64,000 nt of DNA. Source: an uncultured Bacilli bacterium (lineage in GTDB: Bacteria; Bacillota_I; Bacilli_A; RF39; UBA660). Position 1 is the stretch's first letter. Each line of letters begins with the position of its first letter. Positions 1-8,766 of this stretch are shown here, piece by piece. The stretch covers positions 29,903-93,902 of the forward strand of contig CAKONZ010000006.1 in NCBI GenBank assembly GCA_934098525.1. Reading direction: 5' to 3'. The notes below the pieces were generated by a model that worked only from the letters and a program-made list of their open reading frames with translations, was not told the DNA's origin and ran no database searches. The position numbers were made by a program, and so were the translations under genes.

Positions 1-302
1 GGCTCCATTTTTAGCATTAAGAATATTTGATTGTTAGGATTTTTTTGATCATATGCTTTTATTGCATAGTATATTCCAGCTCCTCCTGTTTCTACTACCC
101 ACCCTTTTGGTTTTTCCATTTTAAATACGTCATTTTTGTATTCTTCTAGTGTTAATTCTTGATTAGCTACGATTTTTACTGTTCCGTTTTTTGTTTTGAT
201 TGTGTTGTTCTTATTATTTTTATTTGGTAATTTTATTACCATTATTACTAAAGCTACAATTATGATAAAAATAATAGGAATTATATTTTTATTGTTTTTC
301 AT
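1..302 (-). CDS. Partial membrane-anchored protein, function unknown
   Basis: The gene begins at the ATG at 302 and is cut by the window edge, leaving about 100 codons. An AGGAGAG ribosome binding site lies at about 309-315. Residues 5-25 form one hydrophobic segment, followed by an Asn/Lys-rich linker, which is the usual layout of a signal-anchored extracellular protein. The rest (KGWVVETGGAGIYYA and onward) looks like a compact globular domain, but I do not recognise the family. There is no lipobox Cys. It is read from the sequence with the open end at position 1, so length and function remain unknown. Confidence 0.7.
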   Translation of the reverse strand, partial: MKNNKNIIPIIFIIIVALVIMVIKLPNKNNKNNTIKTKNGTVKIVANQELTLEEYKNDVFKMEKPKGWVVETGGAGIYYAIKAYDQKNPNNQIFLMLKME

Positions 303-421
303 ATTTTTCTCTCCTTTATTCTATTATATATTTTATTGCTTTGTTTTGACAAGATTAATAAAATTAAATTTTTTTATTTTAAGTTCTAATTTAGATTAAA
401 ATACTTAATATATTTTAAAGT

Positions 422-1282
422 TTACTTATTTTTAATTTCTTTATTGTCATTAATATATTTATAGTTTAAGGAATTTTTATTTGAAATAGCTGATTTATTA
501 GTTGCTTTTTCATAGGACTTTCTCGCATCATTTGCAACTTGTCCTCCTTTACGAGCAACTTTCATATTTTCTTTAAATCCTTGAGGATTTTCTGATTTTG
601 CTATATCCCGAGCAGCGATTTCTCCTAAATCTGTAAGTAATACTTCTATATCGGTCATATTATCTCTTAAGGATTCTTTTCTAAGACCTTTATATGCTTT
701 ATATTCACTTGCTTTCATTCCTGACCAACTTTTATATATTTCATTAGTAAGCATTGCAAATTCAATAGGTTTTTCAATGCCACCATCTTTCCATACATCA
801 GTTAATTTGAATCTGTCTACTAAACTGATTAATCTTTGTTTAATCCATTCATTAGTATATCCTTTATTTCGATAATAATTAACAACTCTATTAGCCGCTA
901 CTTCAGGATCAAATACTTCGTCAATTCTTTCTTTACCTAGTTTGGCTAACCACAACTTAAATGGTTCAGCTTTGGGGCTTGGTACAGATTCAATAAGTCT
1001 AAATATTCCTTCGGTATCTAAAACATCGGTCAAATAGTTTTTACCATCTGATGATTTCATTTTCAGTTGGTTAGTTTTACTAACCAACTCACTTCCTTCG
1101 TTACTTAGTTTATTTTTAAGCCATTTCCAATAATTTCTTGATTTCTGATAATCATTATTAGTTAGTGCTCCTATAACATCAACTACGCTAAAATAGTATT
1201 CTTCTTTCTTGCTATCCCATATACTTCTTATTTCTTTATTTTCAAAAAGATTTGAAATTGTTTCTAATTTATTTTTGTTCAT
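422..1282 (-). CDS. BRO/DinD-type antirepressor-like protein
   Basis: This 286-aa protein starts with a BRO-N-like domain (about residues 10-115: FENKEIRSIWD, then YYFSVVDVIGAL). The C-terminal part, with GGQVANDARKSYEKAT near residues 246-261, resembles the tail of DinD/BRO-family proteins. Such proteins are common in phages as antirepressors and also occur as stand-alone chromosomal genes. The start at 1282 has an AGGAGGAAGA site and overlaps the end of the upstream HTH gene by 14 bp, so the two are translationally coupled. No other phage gene is visible nearby. Function is inferred from domain resemblance only: it may be a phage remnant or part of a two-gene regulatory or toxin-antitoxin-like unit. 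Confidence 0.7.
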   Translation of the reverse strand: MNKNKLETISNLFENKEIRSIWDSKKEEYYFSVVDVIGALTNNDYQKSRNYWKWLKNKLSNEGSELVSKTNQLKMKSSDGKNYLTDVLDTEGIFRLIESVPSPKAEPFKLWLAKLGKERIDEVFDPEVAANRVVNYYRNKGYTNEWIKQRLISLVDRFKLTDVWKDGGIEKPIEFAMLTNEIYKSWSGMKASEYKAYKGLRKESLRDNMTDIEVLLTDLGEIAARDIAKSENPQGFKENMKVARKGGQVANDARKSYEKATNKSAISNKNSLNYKYINDNKEIKNK

Positions 1283-1520
1283 TATCTTCCTCCTTATTTA
1301 CAATTTCTAATTTATAACCTAGTGCAGAAAGTACCTTTACAAAATTACCAACTGACATGGAATGCATATTTTTTTCCATTCTGGCAATTGTAGATTGTGC
1401 TATTCCTATTTTGCTTGCTAAATCACGTTGACTTAATTTTGAGTCATATCTAATTTTTATATATTTACATATTAAATCAAACTCTTCATCATTGATTAAT
1501 TCTTCATTTATATTTTTCAT
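1269..1520 (-). CDS. Xre-family helix-turn-helix regulator
   Basis: This 83-aa protein carries a central Xre-type HTH (about residues 27-75: SQRDLASKIGIAQSTIARME), as in HigA-like antitoxins and phage repressors. An upstream ATG at 1541 is in frame, but the GGAGGT at 1528-1533 sits exactly where it should for the ATG at 1520, and the 1541 codon overlaps the promoter -10 box, so 1520 is chosen. It is the first gene of a two-gene unit with the BRO-like gene and probably binds its own promoter. That autoregulation is inferred from the architecture. Confidence 0.8.
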   Translation of the reverse strand: MKNINEELINDEEFDLICKYIKIRYDSKLSQRDLASKIGIAQSTIARMEKNMHSMSVGNFVKVLSALGYKLEIVNKEEDNEQK

Positions 1521-1539
1521 AGTAACTACCTCCAACCAC

Positions 1540-1568
1540 ATGATAGCAAATATGCATTATGAAGTCAA
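1540..1568 (-). promoter_or_regulatory. Sigma-A promoter of the HTH/BRO unit
   Basis: On the minus strand TTGACT (1568-1563), a 17-bp spacer and TATCAT (1545-1540) form a strong vegetative promoter. The spacer contains the palindrome ATGCAT, a plausible operator core for the HTH protein. The predicted start lies next to the ribosome binding site, so the leader is very short. Confidence 0.75.
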
Positions 1569-1609
1569 CAAAAAATTTATATTTCTATTTGGTTTTGTTT
1601 GAATAAATG

Positions 1610-1644
1610 AAAAAGGACAGGATTTTAAAATCCTAGTCCTTTTT
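1610..1644 (-). terminator. Intrinsic terminator of ppdK
   Basis: A near-perfect inverted repeat (AAAAAGGAC, GGATTTTAAAATCC, GTCCTTTTT) lies just after the ppdK stop and ends in a U-tract in the minus direction. It is nearly symmetric and could also work on the other strand. Confidence 0.9.
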
Positions 1645-1656
1645 ATAAATCATATA

Positions 1657-4287
1657 TTATTTATTATTTTTAGCTTTAATTGCAGCTTGTGCAGCAGCAA
1701 GACGTGCTATTGGTACTCTGAATGGTGAACAAGATACATAGTCTAGTCCAATTTTATTACAAAATTCTACTGATGAAGGATCTCCACCATGTTCTCCACA
1801 GATACCAACGTGTAATTTATTATTTACTGGTTTTCCTAAGTCAATTGCCATTTTCATTAATTTTCCAACACCATTTTGGTCTAATTTAGCAAATGGATCG
1901 TTTTCAAATATTTTGTTATCATAGTATGATGTTAAGAATTTACCAGCGTCATCTCTTGAGAATCCATAAGTCATTTGTGTTAAATCGTTTGTTCCGAAAC
2001 AGAAGAAGTCAGCTTCTTTTGCTATTTCGTCAGCAGTAAGTGCTGCTCTTGGAATTTCTATCATAGTACCTACTTCATATTCTAGATTTATTCCAGATGC
2101 TTTTATTTCAGCGTCAGCAGTTTCTACTACTACATTTTTAACAAATTTTAATTCTTTAACTTCACATACAAGTGGAATCATAATTTCTGGTTTTACATTC
2201 CAATCAGGATGTTTCTTCTTTGTATTGATTGCTGCACGAATAACAGCTTTTGTTTGCATTTTTGCAATTTCTGGATATGTAACAGCAAGACGGCATCCAC
2301 GATGTCCCATCATTGGGTTAAATTCATGAAGTGATGCAATTAAATTTTTGATTTGTTCTACTGTTTTTCCTTGAGAATCTGCTAATTTTTTAATATCAGC
2401 TTCTTCAGTTGGAACAAATTCATGTAGAGGTGGATCCAAATATCTAATTGTTACTGGGAATCCTTCTAATGCTTCATATAATTTTTCAAAGTCACTTTGT
2501 TGATATGGTAATATTTTATCTAAAGCAGCTTCTCTTTCTTCAACAGTATCAGCACAGATCATTTCTCTGAATGCTGCAATTCTGTCTTCTTCAAAGAACA
2601 TGTGTTCAGTTCTACATAAACCGATACCTTCTGCTCCTAGTTCACGAGCTTTTTTAGCGTCTGTTGGAGTATCTGCATTAGTTCTAACTTTTAATGTTCT
2701 GAATTTATCAGCCCAATCCATAACTCTACCAAATTCTCCAGCAATTTTTGCATCTACTGTAGGAATTAGTCCATCATAGATGTTTCCTGTAGTACCATCT
2801 ATTGAGATAGCATCTCCTTCATGATATGTTTTTCCTGCTAAAGTGAAACGTTTATTTTCTTCATCCATAGCGATATCACCACATCCTGATACACAGCAAG
2901 TTCCCATTCCACGAGCTACTACTGCAGCATGTGAAGTCATTCCTCCACGAACTGTTAAGATACCTTGTGAAGCTTTCATTCCTGTTATATCTTCTGGAGA
3001 AGTTTCAAGACGTACTAGTACAACTTTTTCTCCTCTTGCATTCCAGTTTTCAGCATCTTCTGCAGTAAATACAATTTTACCACATGCTGCTCCTGGTGAT
3101 GCTCCTAAACCTTTTCCTACTGGTTTAGCTTCTTTTAATGCTTTAGCATCAAATTGTGGATGTAATAGTGTATCTAAATTACGAGGATCGATCATTTCTA
3201 CTGCTTCTTCTTCAGTACGCATTCCTTCATCTACTAAATCGCAAGCAATTTTAAGAGCTGCTTGAGCTGTTCTTTTTCCGTTTCTTGTTTGTAACATATA
3301 TAGTTTACCATGTTCAACAGTAAATTCCATATCTTGCATGTCTCTGTAATGTTCTTCCAAAGTTTTACAAACTTCTTTAAATTGTTTGAATGCTTCTGGG
3401 AATTTGTTTTCCATTTCACTAATTTTCATTGGAGTACGAACACCTGCTACAACGTCTTCACCTTGAGCATTAGTTAGGAATTCTCCAAATAATCCTTTAG
3501 CACCAGTTGCTGGATCACGAGTGAATGCAACACCTGTACCACAATCGTCTCCCATATTACCAAATGCCATAGATTGAACATTTACAGCAGTTCCCCATGA
3601 ATAAGGAATATCATTATCTCTTCTGTAAACGTTAGCTCTTGGATTATCCCATGATCTAAATACGGCTTTGATAGCTCCCATTAATTGTTCTTTTGGATCT
3701 GATGGGAAATCTTTTCCGATTTTTTCTTTGTATTCTGCTTTAAACTCTCTAGCTAATTCTTTTAAGTCGTCAGCATCAAGTTCAATGTCTTGTGTAACTC
3801 CTTTTTTAGCTTTCATTTCATCAATAAGTTGTTCAAAGTATTTTTTTCCAACTTCCATTACTACATCTGAATACATTTGAATGAATCTTCTGTAGCAGTC
3901 CCAAGCCCATCTTGGATTGTTAGATTTTTCAGCTATAACTTTTACAACATCTTCATTTAAACCTAAATTTAGGATTGTATCCATCATTCCTGGCATTGAT
4001 GCTCTAGCACCTGAACGAACTGAAACAAGTAATGGGTTTTCTAAGTCACCGAATTTTTTACCTGTTATTTCTTCCATTTTAGCTATGTACTCGTTAATTT
4101 GACTTTGGATTTCATCATTAATTTCTCTTCCATCTTCATAGTACTTTGTACAAGCTTCAGTTGTTATTGTGAAACCTTGAGGTACTGGTAAACCAATATT
4201 AGTCATTTCTGCTAAGTTAGCACCTTTACCACCAAGTAAGTTTCTCATATCTGCATTTCCTTCTGTGAATGCATATACATACTTCAT
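1657..4287 (-). CDS. ppdK: Pyruvate, phosphate dikinase
   Basis: The enzyme interconverts pyruvate, ATP and phosphate with phosphoenolpyruvate, AMP and pyrophosphate in the cytoplasm; in fermentative Bacillota it often works in the glycolytic direction. The 876-aa length is that of the bacterial family. The N-terminal nucleotide-binding domain starts with GGKGANLAEM, the phosphorylatable His is His453 in GGMTSHAAVVARG, and the C-terminal PEP/pyruvate domain holds Cys830 in GICGEHGGDPSS, both close to their positions in the Clostridium symbiosum enzyme. The start has an AAAGGAGAAGAG site. No PPDK regulatory protein gene is adjacent. The gene is monocistronic, with its own terminator and a TGCTAAAAT-type -10 at about 4347-4355. 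Confidence 0.97.
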   Translation of the reverse strand: MKYVYAFTEGNADMRNLLGGKGANLAEMTNIGLPVPQGFTITTEACTKYYEDGREINDEIQSQINEYIAKMEEITGKKFGDLENPLLVSVRSGARASMPGMMDTILNLGLNEDVVKVIAEKSNNPRWAWDCYRRFIQMYSDVVMEVGKKYFEQLIDEMKAKKGVTQDIELDADDLKELAREFKAEYKEKIGKDFPSDPKEQLMGAIKAVFRSWDNPRANVYRRDNDIPYSWGTAVNVQSMAFGNMGDDCGTGVAFTRDPATGAKGLFGEFLTNAQGEDVVAGVRTPMKISEMENKFPEAFKQFKEVCKTLEEHYRDMQDMEFTVEHGKLYMLQTRNGKRTAQAALKIACDLVDEGMRTEEEAVEMIDPRNLDTLLHPQFDAKALKEAKPVGKGLGASPGAACGKIVFTAEDAENWNARGEKVVLVRLETSPEDITGMKASQGILTVRGGMTSHAAVVARGMGTCCVSGCGDIAMDEENKRFTLAGKTYHEGDAISIDGTTGNIYDGLIPTVDAKIAGEFGRVMDWADKFRTLKVRTNADTPTDAKKARELGAEGIGLCRTEHMFFEEDRIAAFREMICADTVEEREAALDKILPYQQSDFEKLYEALEGFPVTIRYLDPPLHEFVPTEEADIKKLADSQGKTVEQIKNLIASLHEFNPMMGHRGCRLAVTYPEIAKMQTKAVIRAAINTKKKHPDWNVKPEIMIPLVCEVKELKFVKNVVVETADAEIKASGINLEYEVGTMIEIPRAALTADEIAKEADFFCFGTNDLTQMTYGFSRDDAGKFLTSYYDNKIFENDPFAKLDQNGVGKLMKMAIDLGKPVNNKLHVGICGEHGGDPSSVEFCNKIGLDYVSCSPFRVPIARLAAAQAAIKAKNNK

Positions 4288-4417
4288 ATTCTCTTCTCCT
4301 TTTCTTGATTTTTTAACATTTATTCAATGTTTCTAGTTATTATTTTAGCAAAAAAAACTACCAATTACTAGAAAAAAATAAAAAAATATTATACAATTGT
4401 TTTTAGAGGTGAATAAA

Positions 4418-4963
4418 ATGACAAAATTATCTAAAATAAAAGATAAGATTGATAAAACTAATAAAATTAATGATAAGAAATTTATGGTGTTTGAAGGAGC
4501 TTTTTTGATATTAGTAAGTTTATTAACTTTGATATTTGATATTAAACTTACTGATCTTACTTTACTTTATTTATTTCCAATAACTTTAATTATTTTGTCT
4601 TTAGAATATTTGGTTATGGCTGATAAGAATAAAGCTTTAAAAACTTCTAATTGGATATTTTTAATTATTCCTGGTCTTTATTATTTATTAGTTTCTTTAT
4701 ATGTAGTAATTACTAAAAATATTGATCCTTCAAGTTTTATTGTTTTATTAGCTAGTACTATTATATTTAAAAATATTATGTATTTTCTTGCATTTAAGGA
4801 AAAAAAGATATTTGATTATATAAGAATAGTATTTATGATTATTTTATCTATATTACTTATTATTTTTAAAGATATTGTTAGTGAAGATTTAGTTTTATAT
4901 TTAGGTATTTTATTTATAGTAGTTGGAATAATAAAAATTATTAGAGTTATTATTAAGAAATAA
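4418..4963 (+). CDS. HdeD/DUF308-like multi-span membrane protein
   Basis: This is one of only four plus-strand genes. The ATG at 4418 follows an AGAGGTGA site; an in-frame upstream start at 4397 has none. The 181-aa product has a short charged N-terminus (residues 1-25) and then about six hydrophobic helices with almost no polar loops, ending in IIKIIRVIIKK. The pattern resembles HdeD/DUF308 proteins, which are small integral membrane proteins of poorly known role. It faces the minus-strand surface-protein gene tail to tail across a shared terminator. The family assignment is tentative. Confidence 0.65.
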   Translation: MTKLSKIKDKIDKTNKINDKKFMVFEGAFLILVSLLTLIFDIKLTDLTLLYLFPITLIILSLEYLVMADKNKALKTSNWIFLIIPGLYYLLVSLYVVITKNIDPSSFIVLLASTIIFKNIMYFLAFKEKKIFDYIRIVFMIILSILLIIFKDIVSEDLVLYLGILFIVVGIIKIIRVIIKK

Positions 4964-4970
4964 AAATTTA

Positions 4971-5004
4971 AAAAAATTCAGTTCGTTATTGAACTGAATT
5001 TTTT
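4971..5004. terminator. Bidirectional terminator
   Basis: AAAAAATTCAGTTC and GAACTGAATTTTTT form a 14-bp perfect stem with A- and T-tracts on both sides. It lies between the convergent genes ending at 4963 and 4986, and the stop codon of the minus-strand gene is inside the loop. Confidence 0.9.
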
Positions 5005-8000
5005 ATTTTGTTTTTCTTTCTTGTTATTATATAAATACCAATTCCTGATATTAAAATACCGGTAGTTACTAAAATTATATTTCTTGTTGATGATGTTATT
5101 GGTACAACTATTTCTTCTCCATTTTTTTCTTTATTAAATGATACATAGTTAGTACGTTTCCAACCAGATAATACATTTCCTTCAATAGTTAAATCTCTAT
5201 AATATAGAATTCTATAATTATTGTATGATGTTCTTCTTAATCCTTCATTTTTTGTATACATATTTATATCAACTTCTAGTAAATCATCAGCCTGGATATT
5301 TTCACTTGTTATTTTTACTATGTTTACTTTTTCAAAATCAGATTCACTCCATGAAGATACATCACTTTCACTATACCATCTTATTTTTTGTAGATCAGAT
5401 ATTTTTCCAGTTGGTGTTACATCTTGAGCATAGAAGATTTTATATTTATTTGAATCAGGATTTTGTATTTTTTCTACATACATATTGAATTCAAATTGTT
5501 TGTAATTTTCTTCTAATTTATAAATGAAGTCTGTACCCCAGTTTTCATTCTTTTTTGGGATTGGAACATATATTTCTTCTTTTCTAGCTGTTACATTACT
5601 ATCGTTTCTAGAAATAACTTTTATTTGAGCTTTATCATTTTCTATTTTTATAGATTCATTGTTGTCTAAGTACTTATAATCACTATCTTTTACTTTTACA
5701 GTAGCATTTATATCAACTTGAGTTTTTATTTGATAATTGTTTCCTGGTTTTTGATATGACATAACATCAGATGTTTCGCCATCATTATTAACATCATAAG
5801 GGTCACCATAGATTGTAGATGGAGAAGAAATATCTGTATGTATTCTTTTTATATATTTATCTGTTACAAATACTGTATCTGAATATAAGTAGTTTTCTTC
5901 AGAATCTCTATAAAATTCAGGTATATCTACACTAAATTCTATTGTTTTTGTAACATATCTTCTATCGTATAAATTATTACCAAAATATCCAGTTTTTGCT
6001 TCAGGATCATTTTTTGGCCATGTTATTTTATATATCGTATATGTTTTATTATTTCTTGTTATATCATAATTTTCTATTTTATATTTTGTACATTCTTCTT
6101 TATCATCGTTTTTGATAGTTAAGTCTTTTTCTTTAATACTTAAACCTTTTGGTAGTTTTATATATATTATTGGATTATAAAATGCAAAGATATTAGCTTC
6201 TCTTGACGCGGAAATTGGCTCTAAATTATATTTAAAGTTCATTGTTTCTCCAGGATAATATATATTAGAATTCATTGTGTTTTTTGGGTATATTGTTAAG
6301 GTATATGGATATACGGTTACATAACTAAAACCATTAGTAGTATATTTATCACCATATATTTTTATGTTTACTTGATATGTTACATTTGGTAAGGTATCAT
6401 CTTCTAGTTTTGCTTTTACTGACTCGACTAAACTATCTTTAAATGTTCCAAAGTATATGAAGGCATTTTGATAATCTACATTTGTAGCTTTTCCTGGAAT
6501 TGTTCCGATCTTATATTTAACATAAGTTATGCAATTATTGTTGTTATCTTCTGTTACCATTCCTCTTGTAAATTGAACATATCCTAGAGCTGCGTTGTTT
6601 TCTAGTGAGTTGACTGGACTTCCAAGTTTTTCATATAAAGATTTTGTTGCTTTTGTTACTTGGTTATCATTTATTTTATATTCTAGATCTGTTATATCTT
6701 GTTTCAATACTGCTGGTAATCTTATTCCTGAGATACATAAGTTATCTGGGGCAGTTATTTCTACATATTTTTCTTCACTATCTATTGGTGAATCATTACT
6801 AAGAAGGAAGCCTCCAAGTCTTATTATTTCATTTTTATTATTTATATCAAAACCATGTACTCCAGTATAACGTCTAGCTTCAACTTTTTCTGTGTCTAAA
6901 ATTTTAAATATTTCTTTGTAATTTGTAGTTTTAGTTACTTCTTTTCCTCCAAAAGTTTTATAAGTAATGCTGTCTACTTTTATTTGAAATTGTTGGTTTT
7001 CTTCTACACTAATGTTACTGAAATTCCATACGGGATTTATTCCTAAGTGTCCTAATTCTAAATTAACTTTTTTGATTATGAATACGTGTTTTCCTGCGCT
7101 TATGTTAGAGGAAGATTCATCGTATGTCCAATCAGTTCTTGCAGATGTTTTCTTTTCTACTCCTCCTTTTTTAAATTCTTCAAAACGAGTATTGGCAGGA
7201 GTTGTTATAACTACTTTTACGTAATCCATATATAATGAAACATAGTTGTTGTCATATAATCCTACTAATCTATCATCCATTATATAGTTACTATTGGCAT
7301 CTTTTTTTGAGCCATATATGATTTTATTATCTCTATCTTGACCATTTATTGTTATATAGTCATCTGGGTATGTTACGTTTACACTTAGTGTTTTTGCTAA
7401 GCCAAAATCTTCTATGGAGTCCCCTATTTTTATTTTTGCTTGGGCAGTTATTGCATCTTTTATTTCGCTATAATTTAATGTTCTATCGGCGGCAATTTTT
7501 ACTGTTATTGTTACCTCATTATTTATTCCTACTTTTTCTTTGTTGATTTCAAATCTCTTTGTTCCGAATTTTGTTGTGTAGTTAGAAGCACCTTTATATG
7601 TTTTATAAATTTCTAAAGTTTTTTTATATTCTTCTGTTTGTAGTTTATCTTCTTCGGTAACACTTAATAATTTATCTGGAAGACTGCCTTTTCCTTCCCA
7701 GTCATTCCATTCTAAACCATTTTTTAAGGTAACATCTATGTATTCATCACCTTCTACTTCTTGAGGAAAGAAGGCTTGTATCTTTACATTATATATGTTA
7801 GCTGTATGATTAGTTTTGTCTATTGAAATGTTAGCATTTTCTTTTACTTCAGCATTAGTATCATCCACTATTGATAGATTTGTGATACCACCATCAATTG
7901 CATATGAGCTACTAATTATTTTGGCAATTGAGCCTGCTACTAAGGCAATAACTGCAAGGCCTCCAAGTATGAATCTTCCACTATTTTGTTTTATATAATT

Positions 8001-8006
8001 TTTCAA
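4986..8006 (-). CDS. Large cell-surface protein with C-terminal membrane anchor
   Basis: This 1006-aa protein has a hydrophobic N-terminus (about residues 11-35, RFILGGLAVIALVAGSIAK) that looks like a signal peptide, a roughly 900-residue beta-rich extracellular region, and a C-terminal membrane helix (about 976-995) followed by RKKNKIKN. There is no LPxTG, but VPITSS precedes the helix. A Ca-loop-like stretch, DPYDVNNDGETSD, lies in the middle. The only in-frame start is TTG at 8006. The well-spaced AAAGGAT/ATG at 8013 is in another frame and stops after 10 codons. I infer an adhesin- or matrix-like surface role and do not recognise the family. Confidence 0.75.
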   Translation of the reverse strand: MKNYIKQNSGRFILGGLAVIALVAGSIAKIISSSYAIDGGITNLSIVDDTNAEVKENANISIDKTNHTANIYNVKIQAFFPQEVEGDEYIDVTLKNGLEWNDWEGKGSLPDKLLSVTEEDKLQTEEYKKTLEIYKTYKGASNYTTKFGTKRFEINKEKVGINNEVTITVKIAADRTLNYSEIKDAITAQAKIKIGDSIEDFGLAKTLSVNVTYPDDYITINGQDRDNKIIYGSKKDANSNYIMDDRLVGLYDNNYVSLYMDYVKVVITTPANTRFEEFKKGGVEKKTSARTDWTYDESSSNISAGKHVFIIKKVNLELGHLGINPVWNFSNISVEENQQFQIKVDSITYKTFGGKEVTKTTNYKEIFKILDTEKVEARRYTGVHGFDINNKNEIIRLGGFLLSNDSPIDSEEKYVEITAPDNLCISGIRLPAVLKQDITDLEYKINDNQVTKATKSLYEKLGSPVNSLENNAALGYVQFTRGMVTEDNNNNCITYVKYKIGTIPGKATNVDYQNAFIYFGTFKDSLVESVKAKLEDDTLPNVTYQVNIKIYGDKYTTNGFSYVTVYPYTLTIYPKNTMNSNIYYPGETMNFKYNLEPISASREANIFAFYNPIIYIKLPKGLSIKEKDLTIKNDDKEECTKYKIENYDITRNNKTYTIYKITWPKNDPEAKTGYFGNNLYDRRYVTKTIEFSVDIPEFYRDSEENYLYSDTVFVTDKYIKRIHTDISSPSTIYGDPYDVNNDGETSDVMSYQKPGNNYQIKTQVDINATVKVKDSDYKYLDNNESIKIENDKAQIKVISRNDSNVTARKEEIYVPIPKKNENWGTDFIYKLEENYKQFEFNMYVEKIQNPDSNKYKIFYAQDVTPTGKISDLQKIRWYSESDVSSWSESDFEKVNIVKITSENIQADDLLEVDINMYTKNEGLRRTSYNNYRILYYRDLTIEGNVLSGWKRTNYVSFNKEKNGEEIVVPITSSTRNIILVTTGILISGIGIYIITRKKNKIKNSVQ

Positions 8007-8044
8007 ATTTCATCACTATCCTTTTAGTGTTCTATAATAAGATA

Positions 8045-8073
8045 ATTATATATTATTTTTTTAAAATGTGCAA
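8045..8073 (-). promoter_or_regulatory. Sigma-A promoter of the 1006-aa surface protein
   Basis: TTGCAC (8073-8068), a 17-bp spacer and TATAAT (8050-8045) on the minus strand. The gap to the gene is about 38 bp and includes an AAAGGAT ribosome binding site. Confidence 0.75.
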
Positions 8074-8083
8074 TTGTTTCACT

Positions 8084-8106
8084 AAAAAAAGTCAATATAT
8101 GACTTT
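8084..8106 (-). terminator. Intrinsic terminator of queH
   Basis: AAAGTCA and TGACTTT arms around a short loop, followed by a run of U in the minus direction. It overlaps the end of queH. Confidence 0.75.
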
Positions 8107-8707
8107 AATAATTATTTTGATTTATAGAATATTTACATCCACAATAAGTTTGTCTATATAACTTGTATTTTTTTGATAGTTCTATGCTTCTTTTATAACC
8201 ATCTTTTTTCTTAAAATCTGAGTATAAGTATTTAACATTATATTTTTGTTCTAATGATTTACCTATTGTGTTTAATACTTGACTGTTTTTGTAAGGGCTT
8301 ACTGATAAGGAGGTTGTAAAGTAATCAAAGTTGTTAGAGCAGGCATATCTTGCTGTTTCTTCTAGACGATAGAGATAACATTTGTGACAACGTATTCCAC
8401 CCTCTTTTTCGTTTTCTAATCCTTCTACAAATTTATAGTAGTCATTGTCATCATATTTACCTTCAACTATTTTGATTTTATTATTTAATATATTATTTAA
8501 TTTTATTACTTCATCAAATCTTTTTTTGTATTCATTATATGGATAAGTATTAGGATTATAATAAAAAATAGTTATATCAAAATAGTTACTTAATACTTCT
8601 AAAACAGCACTACTACATGGAGCACAACATACATGTAAAAGTAGTGTTTTTTTAGTAGTTAATTTTTTTATTTCTTCTTCCATTAAAATTTGATAATTTG
8701 TATTCAT
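8105..8707 (-). CDS. queH: Epoxyqueuosine reductase QueH
   Basis: QueH reduces epoxyqueuosine to queuosine in the tRNA wobble position, the last step of Q synthesis, and is the non-homologous replacement of QueG. The 200-aa protein (old name DUF208) has the family cysteines: Cys27-Cys28 and Cys31 in LLLHVCCAPCSS, Cys107 and Cys110 in RCHKCY, and Cys189 and Cys191 in YCGC, which bind an Fe-S cluster and a further metal site. A TTG at 8719 is in frame, but GGTGG before the ATG at 8707 supports 8707. No other queuosine gene is in the window, so the substrate base may come from salvage. It is flanked by terminators on both sides. Confidence 0.93.
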   Translation of the reverse strand: MNTNYQILMEEEIKKLTTKKTLLLHVCCAPCSSAVLEVLSNYFDITIFYYNPNTYPYNEYKKRFDEVIKLNNILNNKIKIVEGKYDDNDYYKFVEGLENEKEGGIRCHKCYLYRLEETARYACSNNFDYFTTSLSVSPYKNSQVLNTIGKSLEQKYNVKYLYSDFKKKDGYKRSIELSKKYKLYRQTYCGCKYSINQNNY

Positions 8708-8740
8708 AAAAACCACCAAAGATATATTACCACAAGAATA

Positions 8741-8766
8741 AAAAAAATGCCATAGAAAGGCATTTT
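8741..8766 (-). terminator. Intrinsic terminator of the RsiV-like gene
   Basis: AAATGCC and GGCATTT arms with a 7-nt loop, followed by eight U in the minus direction, directly at the stop of the gene ending at 8765. Confidence 0.9.

Noticed and set aside
422..1541. Prophage
   Set aside because: Only the HTH/BRO pair has a phage flavour; no capsid, tail, lysis, integrase or attachment sites are visible, and the Xer at 13185 belongs to a housekeeping operon.
2843..3265. 140-aa plus-strand open frame inside ppdK
   Set aside because: It is antisense to a highly conserved enzyme, has no ribosome binding site, and its composition is that of a shadow frame.
4310..4340. Short AACATT/AATGTT inverted repeat before ppdK as a catabolite operator
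   Set aside because: It lacks the cre consensus and is short enough to occur by chance in this AT-rich DNA.
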